Made by a program: the position numbers and the translations under genes. A DNA stretch of 64,000 nt, taken from CAZIBG01 sp964536985 (GTDB lineage: Bacteria > Patescibacteriota > Saccharimonadia > Saccharimonadales > AWTP1-31). The DNA is taken from assembly GCA_964536985.1 (NCBI GenBank), contig CAZIBG010000002.1, positions 37,138 through 101,137 of the forward strand, written 5' to 3'. Positions 17,512 through 25,703 of this stretch are shown here, piece after piece (position 1 is the stretch's first letter; every line of letters begins with the position of its first letter). The notes beneath the pieces are model-generated. The model was not told the DNA's origin and did not search any database. It saw only the letters and a program-made list of their open reading frames with translations.

Positions 17512-18216
17512 CTACTTCTTTTCTACACCTTTGGAGCCAGGTTGTTCTGGCGCTAAACTCTGCTTCTCTACCTCTCGCGCTTTACGATATGTAGTGACTC
17601 GCAAATCACCCACTAATGCACCTACAAAAAGCCCCGTTACAACGCCCAGAGCACTTATCCAACGCTGCTTCTTGTCATTATTATGTGAGACGAGTACATC
17701 CTGCGCAGGCGTAGAAGTCTGCTGAAAAGTCTCGGCAGCACTTAGTCCGTTCAACGCAAGTGTATAGCGTTGGATATAATCATAAATATCTAGTTCTTGT
17801 GTACCGCAAGGCTCCCCGGGATAGGTCTTCAGCATTTCCATTTTTTCCGTATCGGGACTAGATGCCAAAGCGCCTCCCGTCACAACTATCTTCAGTTTTG
17901 CTTCGCATGCCTCCGGTAGTTCGTCTCTTAAATCGTTAAGGGTCCTCGTGGCCCTGCTGACACCTGTTGCCGCCATTTCGTCTTTATCAGCCAGATAATT
18001 CTGCAAAGCAGCAGCCTTTTCGGTGGCAACGTGGCTTGCAATTTCAAAACCTCCAGCACTAAATGCCCCAACGAGAAGTAAACCCGCACCATAACCCCGT
18101 ATATTGGCGCCTATTCTAGTAATGCGATCGAACCGTTGCTCATTAAATACTTCCGTTTCTATTGCGGGCTGCGGAGCGGATACCTCGGTTGTTGCAAGAT
18201 GCTCTAATTGTGGCAT
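17512..18216 (-). CDS. Two-TM membrane protein with C-x32-C extracellular loop, paralog B, 234 aa
   Basis: TM1 (GYGAGLLLVGAFSAGGFEIA) is followed by an outer helical domain of about 125 aa, TM2 (WISALGVVTGLFVGALVGDL) and a basic cytoplasmic tail. The loop holds exactly two cysteines, in LPEACEAKL and PGEPCGTQ, with 32 residues between them. The 233-aa gene upstream has the same layout and the same C-x32-C spacing. The ATG shares one base with the stop of that gene (TAATG). No known family recognised. Confidence 0.75.
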   Translation of the reverse strand: MPQLEHLATTEVSAPQPAIETEVFNEQRFDRITRIGANIRGYGAGLLLVGAFSAGGFEIASHVATEKAAALQNYLADKDEMAATGVSRATRTLNDLRDELPEACEAKLKIVVTGGALASSPDTEKMEMLKTYPGEPCGTQELDIYDYIQRYTLALNGLSAAETFQQTSTPAQDVLVSHNNDKKQRWISALGVVTGLFVGALVGDLRVTTYRKAREVEKQSLAPEQPGSKGVEKK

Positions 18217-18917
18217 TACGCTACCTCTTCCGTTGAGTCTGTTATCTGCAGCATTGGCACTTCCGGCAATGCAACACGATGTGCCGGTATGTAAACTCCG
18301 TTTGTGTTTGTGTGGCCGTTTCTATAATTGCGTCGTGAATCTACAGAAGTTCCTATGCCAATAGCAGCGCCAATTCCAGCGCCAATAAGTGATAATGCTT
18401 GAAGTGCCCCTGTGCTGTGATTTGCTTTTTCATCTGCGGCATCAAAGCTAGCCTCCGCTTCCTTAAGTGCAGAACTTTTCTTGGTATTATCAGCGTCCGC
18501 TGAAAGTAAAGGATGCACTTCGGCACGTACGTCCCTGTCAAACTCCCCACATGGTTTTGATGGCAGGTCAATCATGTCCTCAACAACGGTGTTCTCTGGA
18601 GTCCCAAACAATATTCCACGATCAAGGTATAGTTTTAGCGCCAAAAGACAACCCTCTGATGCATCTTCCCGGGCAGTGTCGTAAACACGGCTGGCAAGCT
18701 CCGCTTTTGGACGAGCAGCATTAAGAGCTTGCTTCGCATTACCTCGTGCCGAGTAATCGTTGCTGCTAGCACCCGCTGATACACCAGCTAAAAATCCACC
18801 CGAGATTAAAGCACCTATAGTGACATGTTTAGCTACAATTTTTGTTTGATCTAGAATAGACCGAGTTCTAGATACCTCATAAAACGGCCGAGCTGGCTCA
18901 GCAATACGGTTTCCCAT
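18216..18917 (-). CDS. Two-TM membrane protein with C-x32-C extracellular loop, paralog A, 233 aa
   Basis: First gene of the three-gene operon. TM1 (HVTIGALISGGFLAGVSAGA), an outer loop of about 120 aa with cysteines in ASEGCLLAL and PSKPCGEF (32 residues apart), TM2 (ALSLIGAGIGAAIGIGTS), and a polar tail. Cysteine spacing, the P-x2-PCG motif and topology match paralog B, which argues for an old tandem duplication. ATG 18917 has GGAG 8 nt upstream. It lies 52 nt downstream of repeat copy 2. Confidence 0.75.
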   Translation of the reverse strand: MGNRIAEPARPFYEVSRTRSILDQTKIVAKHVTIGALISGGFLAGVSAGASSNDYSARGNAKQALNAARPKAELASRVYDTAREDASEGCLLALKLYLDRGILFGTPENTVVEDMIDLPSKPCGEFDRDVRAEVHPLLSADADNTKKSSALKEAEASFDAADEKANHSTGALQALSLIGAGIGAAIGIGTSVDSRRNYRNGHTNTNGVYIPAHRVALPEVPMLQITDSTEEVA

Positions 18918-18969
18918 AGTTAATACTCCAACTAATATTTATTAGTGGGCGAAATATGCAATTATGCAA

Positions 18970-19054
18970 AGAATTCGTCCCGGTTTCGCTACTTGCTCCC
19001 CGTGTATCCAAGCGACCAGATACAGATATACGGATCATTGCATGACTTTACGTC
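18970..19054 (-). repeat. 85-bp direct repeat, copy 2 (predicted transcribed leader)
   Basis: Perfect copy of 16057-16141, in the same orientation 2913 bp away. It starts 6 nt after a -10 TAATAT on the minus strand and is the 5' leader of the A-B-415 operon. Flanking sequence upstream has diverged between copies, apart from an AT-rich tatatta core, while the repeat itself is unchanged. Confidence 0.9.
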
Positions 19055-19060
19055 TTGTAT

Positions 19061-19089
19061 ATATTACTACTTTATTGATTATTCGTCAA
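19061..19089 (-). promoter_or_regulatory. Promoter in front of repeat copy 2
   Basis: TTGACG (19089-19084), 17 bp, TAATAT (19066-19061) on the minus strand. Predicted +1 is about 19054, the first base of the repeat. It sits immediately downstream of mnmA. Confidence 0.6.
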
Positions 19090-19099
19090 TAATTATGCT

Positions 19100-20146
19100 T
19101 TATACTAGTATGCCACCACCAAGAACTGCCTGCTGGTCATAAATAACTGCCGATTGCCCAGGAGTTGCAGCGCGAATATCATCTTTAAGCTTAAGATGAA
19201 TATCGTCGCCCTCAATTACAAGCTTTGCGGAAATTAACGGAGCCCTATGGCGAGTTCTGACCTGCACCTCTTGTCCATCTTTTGGAGTAATGTTTATCCA
19301 ATGAATGTCCGTCATGTTAAGCCTGTTAGTCCACAGATTCTTATCGTTAATATCAGTAGTAACGCGCACCTGGTTGGTAGCCATATCTTTACCAATGACG
19401 TAATACGGTAAGCCACCACCGACATCCAGTCCGTGACGCTGACCGATTGTGTAAAAAATAGCCCCGTCATGCTGACCAACTGTTATGCCGTTTTCGTCTA
19501 TAATATCGCCAGGTTTTTGAGGGCCCAATTCGTAGATTAAAAAGTCTTTGATGCCGACCTTGCCCACAAAACAAATGCCCATGCTCTCTTTTTTGGTTGC
19601 CGTTACCAGATTGAACTTTTCTGCCAGTTTGCGAACCTCCGGTTTAGTATAGTCACCAAGAGGAAATAGAGTGTGCTTAAGCGCCTCCTCTGTTACACGG
19701 TAAAGAAAATAGGTCTGGTCTTTGTTCTCGTCTTTAGCTCGCAGTAGCTTACCATCTTTTACCCGAGCATAATGTCCGGTTGCGATTAGGTCTGCACCAT
19801 CCTCTAAGCACATATCAAGGAAGACTTTAAATTTTACCTCCTGATTACACATGATGTCAGGGTTGGGTGTGCGACCTGCCTGATATTCGGCAACCATGTA
19901 GTCAACGACTTTTTGACGGTACTCCTTCTGGAAGTCATACATCTTAAAGGGGATTCCGAGCTGAACGGCGACTCGTTTTGCATCCTGGTAGTCCTCTTTC
20001 CAGGGACAAGGCATGCCAGGGAGGTCCTGACTCCAGTTCTTCATGTATACGCCCGTAACATCATAACCCTGTTCTTTTAACAGGGCAGCGGTAACGGAAC
20101 TATCTACTCCGCCACTGAGGCCGACATATACTTTTTGCTTGTTCAT
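19100..20146 (-). CDS. mnmA: tRNA-specific 2-thiouridylase MnmA
   Basis: Adds sulfur to U34 of tRNA-Glu, -Gln and -Lys anticodons using persulfide sulfur. PP-loop GLSGGVDSS at 9-17; catalytic cysteines C100 (NPDIMCNQEVKF) and C192 (MGICFVGK); IGQRHGLDVGGGLPYYV and the C-terminal beta domain ending in SAVIYDQQAVLGGGILV. 348 aa, full length. Likely leaderless (TATAAT 7 nt from ATG). A cysteine desulfurase, its natural sulfur donor, lies in the same leftward cluster. Confidence 0.96.
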   Translation of the reverse strand: MNKQKVYVGLSGGVDSSVTAALLKEQGYDVTGVYMKNWSQDLPGMPCPWKEDYQDAKRVAVQLGIPFKMYDFQKEYRQKVVDYMVAEYQAGRTPNPDIMCNQEVKFKVFLDMCLEDGADLIATGHYARVKDGKLLRAKDENKDQTYFLYRVTEEALKHTLFPLGDYTKPEVRKLAEKFNLVTATKKESMGICFVGKVGIKDFLIYELGPQKPGDIIDENGITVGQHDGAIFYTIGQRHGLDVGGGLPYYVIGKDMATNQVRVTTDINDKNLWTNRLNMTDIHWINITPKDGQEVQVRTRHRAPLISAKLVIEGDDIHLKLKDDIRAATPGQSAVIYDQQAVLGGGILV

Positions 20147-20153
20147 TGAAGCT

Positions 20154-20176
20154 ATTATAACAGAGGTGGCAGAAAA
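20154..20176 (-). promoter_or_regulatory. mnmA extended -10 promoter, shared with alaS
   Basis: CCTCTG-T-TATAAT with hexamer at 20159-20154, then AGCTTCA and ATG. 23 of 24 bases from AGCT through TGC(C/T)ACC match the alaS promoter. The -35 region is weak, compensated by the TGN extension. Confidence 0.65.
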
Positions 20177-20178
20177 TA

Positions 20179-20682
20179 TTAAGCCGATGTTGACAAGGCT
20201 TTGGCAAGGGCTGTCTCGCTGCCCTTAAATAATTTCTGAAGGCTAAAATCAAAGGTCTGCGTGGCCGTCCGCACAACACAGCCCCCAGCAATATTGGGCT
20301 GGACACCAACAGATATAAGCGTGTTGGGATGACCGTTGTCGCGGAACCATCGAATGAGCGGTCGAAGCGCCTGCTTGGTGGGGTCGGAGGCAAAACTAAT
20401 CTGGACCACCGGCGCCGTGCGTCGTACAAAATTGAGTTGGCTCGCTAGGCGTTTCCTATCCGATGCCAACAATGGGTTAGTGTCGGTATCCTTGATGATC
20501 TTATTGAGTGATGGACTAGTATAAGGGAGCTTAGAGGCGCTCCGCGAGGCACTTAAAAACTCATCGAGAGCAAAGAGTTCGCGTTGAATCTTCCCAAAGT
20601 CAAGCGGGCTGGCGACCGCATCGGGCAGCAGTAATCCCGGGTCCAATGCCCTTTGAAGTGGACTCTGTTGATTAGAATTCAC
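20179..20682 (-). CDS. ATP-synthase delta-subunit-like protein, 167 aa
   Basis: The C-terminal third (TLISVGVQPNIAGGCVVRTATQTFDFSLQKLFK) resembles the C-terminal strand of the F1 delta subunit, where I/LxGGxVVR..D...DGS is conserved. The N-terminal part is helical (GKIQRELFALDEFLSASR), as in delta. 167 aa is close to AtpH (about 177). It starts at GTG 20682 and overlaps the AtpF-like gene by 11 nt, the same order as atpF-atpH. No other ATP synthase genes are present here, so it may be a divergent copy with another role. Confidence 0.55.
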   Translation of the reverse strand: MNSNQQSPLQRALDPGLLLPDAVASPLDFGKIQRELFALDEFLSASRSASKLPYTSPSLNKIIKDTDTNPLLASDRKRLASQLNFVRRTAPVVQISFASDPTKQALRPLIRWFRDNGHPNTLISVGVQPNIAGGCVVRTATQTFDFSLQKLFKGSETALAKALSTSA

Positions 20683-21274
20683 GCTTAATGTCCTCGACGA
20701 TTGCCGTTTTGTTTGCTTCTAGGTTATGGAGAATATATTGAATCTGCTCACCGACTTCCATATGAGCGCCAAGAGTTTGTTCGACATGATGAATAACCAC
20801 GTCGGCCATATTCTTCTCGAATCGAGCTAAACGGCGATGCTTCTCTGCCAGAAGTTCTTGATCGAGCTGCTCTGTCATCCGTTTCTGGTAATCCTCTATC
20901 GCTCGGTCCACCTTAGCGAAGGCCTCGGCCATGTGTTGTTGGGCTGCAGCCACAGATTGCTTTTGATCAGTAAATTCGTCCTTAAGAATTTGAGTGGCCT
21001 CTTCCTTAATATGCTCGCTGACGCTATCGCTGATTTTACGGAGATCTTGCTGTAAAAAGGCAGCATTCTGATCCAGGGTATGTTCAAACCGAGCGACGCC
21101 ACGCTCTTGAAGCTTGGTTCTAAATTCATCTGTAAAAAGGTCGGTTCCATTAGTTCCACGGGGGCCACGGCCTCGGCCTTTTGGTCCTAAACGGACGGCA
21201 ACCCAAATAAAAGCCAATAAAATGGCCAGGACGCTGCTAATAAATATTACGAGAAGTGTTAACTGCGTATCCAT
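20672..21274 (-). CDS. ATP-synthase b-subunit-like membrane coiled-coil protein, 200 aa
   Basis: A single N-terminal TM (LTLLVIFISSVLAILLAFIWVAV) and then about 150 residues of charged, heptad-like coiled coil (QKSVAAAQQHMAEAFAKVDRA), the layout of F0 subunit b. The family is not proven because b subunits are weakly conserved. I choose ATG 21274 (GTG 21280 is in frame) because a -10 TATAAC lies 8 nt upstream. Pairing with the delta-like gene supports a peripheral-stalk-like pair. Confidence 0.5.
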   Translation of the reverse strand: MDTQLTLLVIFISSVLAILLAFIWVAVRLGPKGRGRGPRGTNGTDLFTDEFRTKLQERGVARFEHTLDQNAAFLQQDLRKISDSVSEHIKEEATQILKDEFTDQKQSVAAAQQHMAEAFAKVDRAIEDYQKRMTEQLDQELLAEKHRRLARFEKNMADVVIHHVEQTLGAHMEVGEQIQYILHNLEANKTAIVEDIKREF

Positions 21275-21321
21275 ATCCACCCGTTATACTAATGCTTTTA
21301 GTATAGGATAGAATGGCGAAC

Positions 21322-22464
21322 TTAGGAAGTAAGCTCAGCTAATGCGGCAACGGTGGCCCGGACATCCTGCTCCGTAGTAGAGCGACCCATAGTAAAGCGC
21401 AGGCTAGTTTGTGCTTGTTCATCCGTAAGACCAATAGCCTTAAGAACATGTGATGGCTCATCGCTACTGGCGCTACAAGCCGAACCAACGGCGCACATAA
21501 TGCCCCGCTCGTCGAGCTCCATCATCATTCGCTCGTTGTCGGTACCCGGAATTGTAAGGTGGACAATATTAAATAGCCCCGCACCGGGAGCGGTAATTAC
21601 GGCATTGGGCACCTTAACTTCTAGCTCCGTGTAAAATAGCGATCGAAGCGCACTAAGATGTTCTTCCTGGCCACGTCGCATAGCCACTGCTTTTTCCAGA
21701 GCATGACTAAAGCCGACAATACCGGCAACGTTTTCGGTGCCACTTCTTAAGCCAAACTCCTGGCCACCACCGTAAATGAGTGGCTCTAACTCAATCCCGG
21801 TTGCAACATACAGGGCGCCGGACTGCTTTGGGCCGTAGATCTTGCCTCCATTAAGGCTCATCAAATCAATGCCAATCTTCTTGGCTAGTACCGATAGCAA
21901 GTTAGGGGCCTGTGCGGCATCGGTATGTAGATAGAGAGGATTATTATTTTCATTGCTCGACACCCGATTGTCTCGTATTTTAGACAATACGGCATTAATG
22001 CCACTGAAGTGCTGAATGGTGCCGATTTCGTTATTGGCATACATTATACTCACCAACACCACATCGTCCGTCACAAGCTTTGCCAGCTCAATTAAATTTA
22101 CATGGCCATTGGCATCCACCGGAATAACTGCGTGATTATATTGGCGTGCAGCAGCCAGAACAGAATCATGCTCGATTGCTGACACCAGAATTTTACCCTC
22201 AGGATACCTCGCCATAACGCCGTGAATCGCCAAGTTATTAGCTTCGCTGGCACCAGCCGTAAAAACAATTTCTCGGGGGCGAACACCAAGGGCTTTAGCG
22301 GTTCGAGCTCGGGCATCATCAATATCATGACGAATAGACTTTGCCGCCAAATAGGTTGCGCTTGGATTGTAAAATTGATCCGTTAAATACGGCTGCATTG
22401 CTGCCAGAACTCTGCCATCCAACGGTGTTGCAGCGGCGTGATCAAGGTAGATAGATTGGCTCAT
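21322..22464 (-). CDS. Cysteine desulfurase (NifS/IscS family)
   Basis: PLP enzyme that removes sulfur from cysteine as an enzyme persulfide. Motifs: YLDHAAATPLD, FTAGASEANNLAI, SAIEHDSVL, TDAAQAPNLL, PLP lysine K208 in SLNGGKIYGPKQSGALYV (usually a His precedes it; here Gly), GTENVAGIVG, and active-site cysteine C330 in VGSACSASSDEPSHVL. 380 aa. Most likely supplies sulfur to MnmA downstream. A TATAAT 7 nt before the ATG suggests an internal promoter. Confidence 0.94.
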   Translation of the reverse strand: MSQSIYLDHAAATPLDGRVLAAMQPYLTDQFYNPSATYLAAKSIRHDIDDARARTAKALGVRPREIVFTAGASEANNLAIHGVMARYPEGKILVSAIEHDSVLAAARQYNHAVIPVDANGHVNLIELAKLVTDDVVLVSIMYANNEIGTIQHFSGINAVLSKIRDNRVSSNENNNPLYLHTDAAQAPNLLSVLAKKIGIDLMSLNGGKIYGPKQSGALYVATGIELEPLIYGGGQEFGLRSGTENVAGIVGFSHALEKAVAMRRGQEEHLSALRSLFYTELEVKVPNAVITAPGAGLFNIVHLTIPGTDNERMMMELDERGIMCAVGSACSASSDEPSHVLKAIGLTDEQAQTSLRFTMGRSTTEQDVRATVAALAELTS

Positions 22465-22472
22465 AGCCGTAA

Positions 22473-22841
22473 TTATACTCGGTTATACAGTTGAGCTTTA
22501 ACGCGCTGACGATACAAAACGGCCGCATCTCGTAGGTGCTGAGCTTCTTCTTCGGTAACAAACTGTTGAGCCATACCATCTTGAGCTTTTAAAATGCCGT
22601 TTGGTCGGACATCATAACGAGTAGTCTTGGTTTTACGCTGGCCTGTAGCGTCATTCCATTCTTCATGCCAAATCCATGTTCGCTCATCTAGGCAAAAGAA
22701 TTCACGTTTACCGCCGTTGGGCATTGGACCAAACAGTGTTCCGCCAATTTGGGCTTCATGTCGAATAAGGTTGCGGTATAGTTCGGCCTGGCGATCTTCC
22801 TGGCTAGTGCCAAGAACAAGTTTTATAAATTTCTGGATCAT
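22473..22841 (-). CDS. Conserved-looking hypothetical protein, 122 aa
   Basis: Small soluble protein with distinctive core GGTLFGPMPNGGKREFFCLD followed by ERTWIWHEEW and TTRYDVRPNGILKAQDG. It resembles a hypothetical family I associate with CPR genomes, but I cannot name a function. ATG 22841 follows the stop of the 143-aa gene by one base, so translation is coupled. Confidence 0.7.
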   Translation of the reverse strand: MIQKFIKLVLGTSQEDRQAELYRNLIRHEAQIGGTLFGPMPNGGKREFFCLDERTWIWHEEWNDATGQRKTKTTRYDVRPNGILKAQDGMAQQFVTEEEAQHLRDAAVLYRQRVKAQLYNRV

Positions 22842-22842
22842 A

Positions 22843-23274
22843 CTACACCCCCGCTAAAAAGTCGCCAGGCACAGAAGTTGGACCTTGCTCTGCGTAGAGG
22901 CTAGCCAGGTTACTGCGTACGTCTGTGAGGCTTTGGTCGCCTTCGGCTACAGGTGCCGTCTCTAGTGTAGGCATCTGTGGTGCGACCATCTTTGTCTTTG
23001 GCTCAGCATTAAAGCCTGATGGGTTATCGAAGTTAAGAGTCGGTGATTCAGGTCGGGTAAATTGGGCCATCCGGCCAACTTGCTCAGCGGCTCGTCTAAC
23101 TGCAACTGGATGGGATGAGTTAGGGCTAGCTGGAGCATTGATAAGAACATCAGGGGCTATATCGATAATATGGACTCTTGAATCGACCATTTGTTCTGGT
23201 GAAAGTGGCGCGGCTTCTACTCCTCGGTTTCGAGAAGTGAACGGTGCGGTAATGTAGTCGATTATTTCAAACAT
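22843..23274 (-). CDS. Hypothetical Pro-rich protein, 143 aa
   Basis: No recognised domain. A short ordered N-terminus (MFEIIDYITAPFTSRNRG) precedes a mostly disordered Pro/Ala/Thr-rich body. No TM segment. Overlaps the tatD 3' end by 13 nt and is coupled to the 122-aa gene. Function unknown. Confidence 0.6.
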   Translation of the reverse strand: MFEIIDYITAPFTSRNRGVEAAPLSPEQMVDSRVHIIDIAPDVLINAPASPNSSHPVAVRRAAEQVGRMAQFTRPESPTLNFDNPSGFNAEPKTKMVAPQMPTLETAPVAEGDQSLTDVRSNLASLYAEQGPTSVPGDFLAGV

Positions 23275-24083
23275 AGCGTAAATAGTCCCTGGGCATTATT
23301 AGTGGTTGCTCGGGCAAATTCCTCAAACGATTCACTGCGTAAATTGCTTAAAAACTCTGCCGTTACTCTCACATGCTTAGGCTGACAGATTGTACCACGA
23401 AAAGGGCTCGGAGTCAAGAAGGGAGCATCTGTTTCTAGTACGATCTTATCAAGCGGTACAGCTTTGGCTGCATCCAGCTGATCCTGATTCTTAGTAAAGG
23501 TCATAATCCCATTGAGCCCCACAAGCAAGTCACGTTTGAGAATCTGTTCTAGCTCAACCATTCCAGCACTAAAGCTATGGATTACACCCTTGGGTTTAAA
23601 CTCGTCATACAGCGTCCAGAAATCCTGCCAAACACTATCTGTATGGCTCGGATCCACCCCTTTAGCATCCCTAACATGGAAGATAACCGGCAAATTATGT
23701 TCCTGGGCGACCGTTAGCTGAAAACGAAGCATCTTAATCTGATCCTGGCGATCCGAGTGACCATAGTAGTAATCAAGGCCAATCTCGCCCACAGCCACCA
23801 CTTTAGGCTTACTGGCCAAGGAGTGAAATTCTTGAAGGGCATGTTCATCATTAACATAGTGCTTAGCTTCATGGGGATGCAGCCCGATACTCGCCCAAAT
23901 ATGTTCGTGTCGGGCTGCGAATGCGATACCGAGTTTACTATCCTCTAGCGTACAGCCTACGCACAGCAATTTAGTTACCCCATCTGCTTGTGCAGCGGAA
24001 ATAACCTCTTCCGGGTCTAGTTCATAGTCGGAAATGTGTATATGACAATGGGTGTCGAATAGTTCTATTGGCGTACTAGACAT
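23262..24083 (-). CDS. tatD: TatD-family metal-dependent DNase
   Basis: TIM-barrel nuclease with metal ligands at FDTHCHIH (H12, H14), the conserved Glu in AVGEIGLDYYY, His in VIFHVRDAKG, IHSFSAG, and terminal Asp in VLETDAPFLTPSPFRG. 273 aa is normal. A 3'-5' exonuclease or DNA-repair role is known for the family. TATAAT lies 6 nt before ATG (leaderless promoter). It follows metG by 18 nt, a common bacterial pairing. Confidence 0.93.
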   Translation of the reverse strand: MSSTPIELFDTHCHIHISDYELDPEEVISAAQADGVTKLLCVGCTLEDSKLGIAFAARHEHIWASIGLHPHEAKHYVNDEHALQEFHSLASKPKVVAVGEIGLDYYYGHSDRQDQIKMLRFQLTVAQEHNLPVIFHVRDAKGVDPSHTDSVWQDFWTLYDEFKPKGVIHSFSAGMVELEQILKRDLLVGLNGIMTFTKNQDQLDAAKAVPLDKIVLETDAPFLTPSPFRGTICQPKHVRVTAEFLSNLRSESFEEFARATTNNAQGLFTLCLK

Positions 24084-24101
24084 AGCATTATTATACCTCG
24101 A

Positions 24102-25556
24102 TTACTTTTCGGCTTTTGGTGCTTTGGTTTCGTGACGAGGGAACAGTGTGCCTTCGCTTGGCCGGATGACACCCTCTTCAAAGATGTGCTTAATCTTGGC
24201 GGCGGTTTCTGGCATGAATGGTTCGAGCATTTCGGCAATCTGCAGCAGGTTGCTGGTTTGGTAGGCTAATATTTCTTGCAAGTGATCGTAGTCACCTTCT
24301 TTGGCGATAGCCCAGGGCTTTTCTTCTTCGATGTACTGGTTTAAGCCACGGATTTGCTCCCAAACGTGATCGAGGGCGCGGTCGAATTTGCAGGCCTCAA
24401 TAGCCTCCCAGTACTGCGCCATGTCATGATTTTGTGGTGGGATTTCACCAATGATTCCCTTTTGATATTGCGTGATCATAGCTGATGTTCGCTGTACGGC
24501 ATTACCTAACTCGTTACCGAGTTCGTTGTTGTAAGCTTTTTCTAGCAAGTCCCAAGAAAAATCTCCGTCTTCGTAACTTGGGATATGTCGCAAGATGTAA
24601 TAGCGGAATACATCGGCACTATATTTCTTAACGATTTCGTCCGGACTAACAACATTGCCGATTGATTTGCTCATTTTACCGCCAGCTATATTGATGAAGC
24701 CGTGTACATACAACTTTTCGGGCAATGGCAAGCCAAGTGCCAACAACATACCCGGCCAAATAGCAGCGTGGAATCGAATAATATCCTTTCCAATCACTTG
24801 GACGTTTGCCGGCCAAAATTTCTTGAAGTCTTCGTGTTCGGGATAGCCAAGTACCGTAATATAATTCATGACCGCTTCAAACCAGACATACATCACCTGA
24901 GTTTTATCGCCGGGAACCGGAATACCCCAGTCTAATTTGCTGGATGGCCTGGAAATACTGATATCATCGAGTCCGTCGACAATGACTTGTAAGATTTCGT
25001 TGCGGCGGGTTTTAGGGATGATTTCGAATGTACCCGCCTGAATGGCAGCCCTAATTTGCTCTGAATAGTTAGAGAGTTTGAAGAAGTAATTCTCTTCCTC
25101 GAGTCGTTCGTATGGCTTTTTGTGGATCGGACATACACCATTGTTGGCCTTGGCTACTGCTTCGGTAACGTATTCTTCACAGCCCGTACAGTACAAACCA
25201 ATGTACTTACTTTTATAGATGTCTTTTTCGAGCTGCTTCCAGATAATCTGGGCACGCTGCATATGGCCTGCGTCGGTTGTACGAATAAAACGGTCGTTAC
25301 TTACGTTGAGTAGCTTGCCAAGATCACGGAACTTTTGACTTTGCTGATCAGCTAAAGCTTTGGGGGTTAGCTTGAGCTCAGCAGCTTTTTCGGCAATCTT
25401 TTGACCGTGTTCATCGGCTCCGGCGGTAAAGATGACTGGCTTGCCCTGCTTTCGTGCAGCACGTGCCAGAACGTCAGCCATGACAAGCTCCATGCCGAAC
25501 CCAATGTGGGGATCGCCGTTAACATATGGAATAGAGGTGGTAATTAAACAATTCAT
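24102..25556 (-). CDS. metG: Methionyl-tRNA synthetase
   Basis: Class I synthetase. Signature YVNGDPHIGFG near the N-terminus, FTAGADEHGQKI, a zinc knuckle (LYCTGCEEYV with VCPIHKKPYE), WFEAVMNYIT, and KMSKSIGN in GGKMSKSIGNVV. 484 aa, ending soon after the anticodon-binding helices, so it lacks the C-terminal dimer domain found in longer forms. -10 TACAAT 6 nt upstream of ATG. Confidence 0.96.
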   Translation of the reverse strand: MNCLITTSIPYVNGDPHIGFGMELVMADVLARAARKQGKPVIFTAGADEHGQKIAEKAAELKLTPKALADQQSQKFRDLGKLLNVSNDRFIRTTDAGHMQRAQIIWKQLEKDIYKSKYIGLYCTGCEEYVTEAVAKANNGVCPIHKKPYERLEEENYFFKLSNYSEQIRAAIQAGTFEIIPKTRRNEILQVIVDGLDDISISRPSSKLDWGIPVPGDKTQVMYVWFEAVMNYITVLGYPEHEDFKKFWPANVQVIGKDIIRFHAAIWPGMLLALGLPLPEKLYVHGFINIAGGKMSKSIGNVVSPDEIVKKYSADVFRYYILRHIPSYEDGDFSWDLLEKAYNNELGNELGNAVQRTSAMITQYQKGIIGEIPPQNHDMAQYWEAIEACKFDRALDHVWEQIRGLNQYIEEEKPWAIAKEGDYDHLQEILAYQTSNLLQIAEMLEPFMPETAAKIKHIFEEGVIRPSEGTLFPRHETKAPKAEK

Positions 25557-25667
25557 AGATGTATTGTACCTGTCTTAAGTAGTAAATAATAGGAAACTGA
25601 AGAGTAAATAAAAGTATAGCCGGCTACGGCATCAACATCATGTAAGAATGTTGTGTTACTTTTCTCA

Positions 25668-25696
25668 TTACAGTTATTATACCATTGTTCTATACT
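25668..25696 (+). promoter_or_regulatory. Promoter of the OPRT-like gene, fixes a leaderless start
   Basis: TTACAG (25668-25673), 17 bp, TATACT (25691-25696). The predicted start of transcription coincides with ATG 25704, so the 17 upstream in-frame codons are not translated. Confidence 0.65.
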
Positions 25697-25703
25697 GTTG
25701 TTA

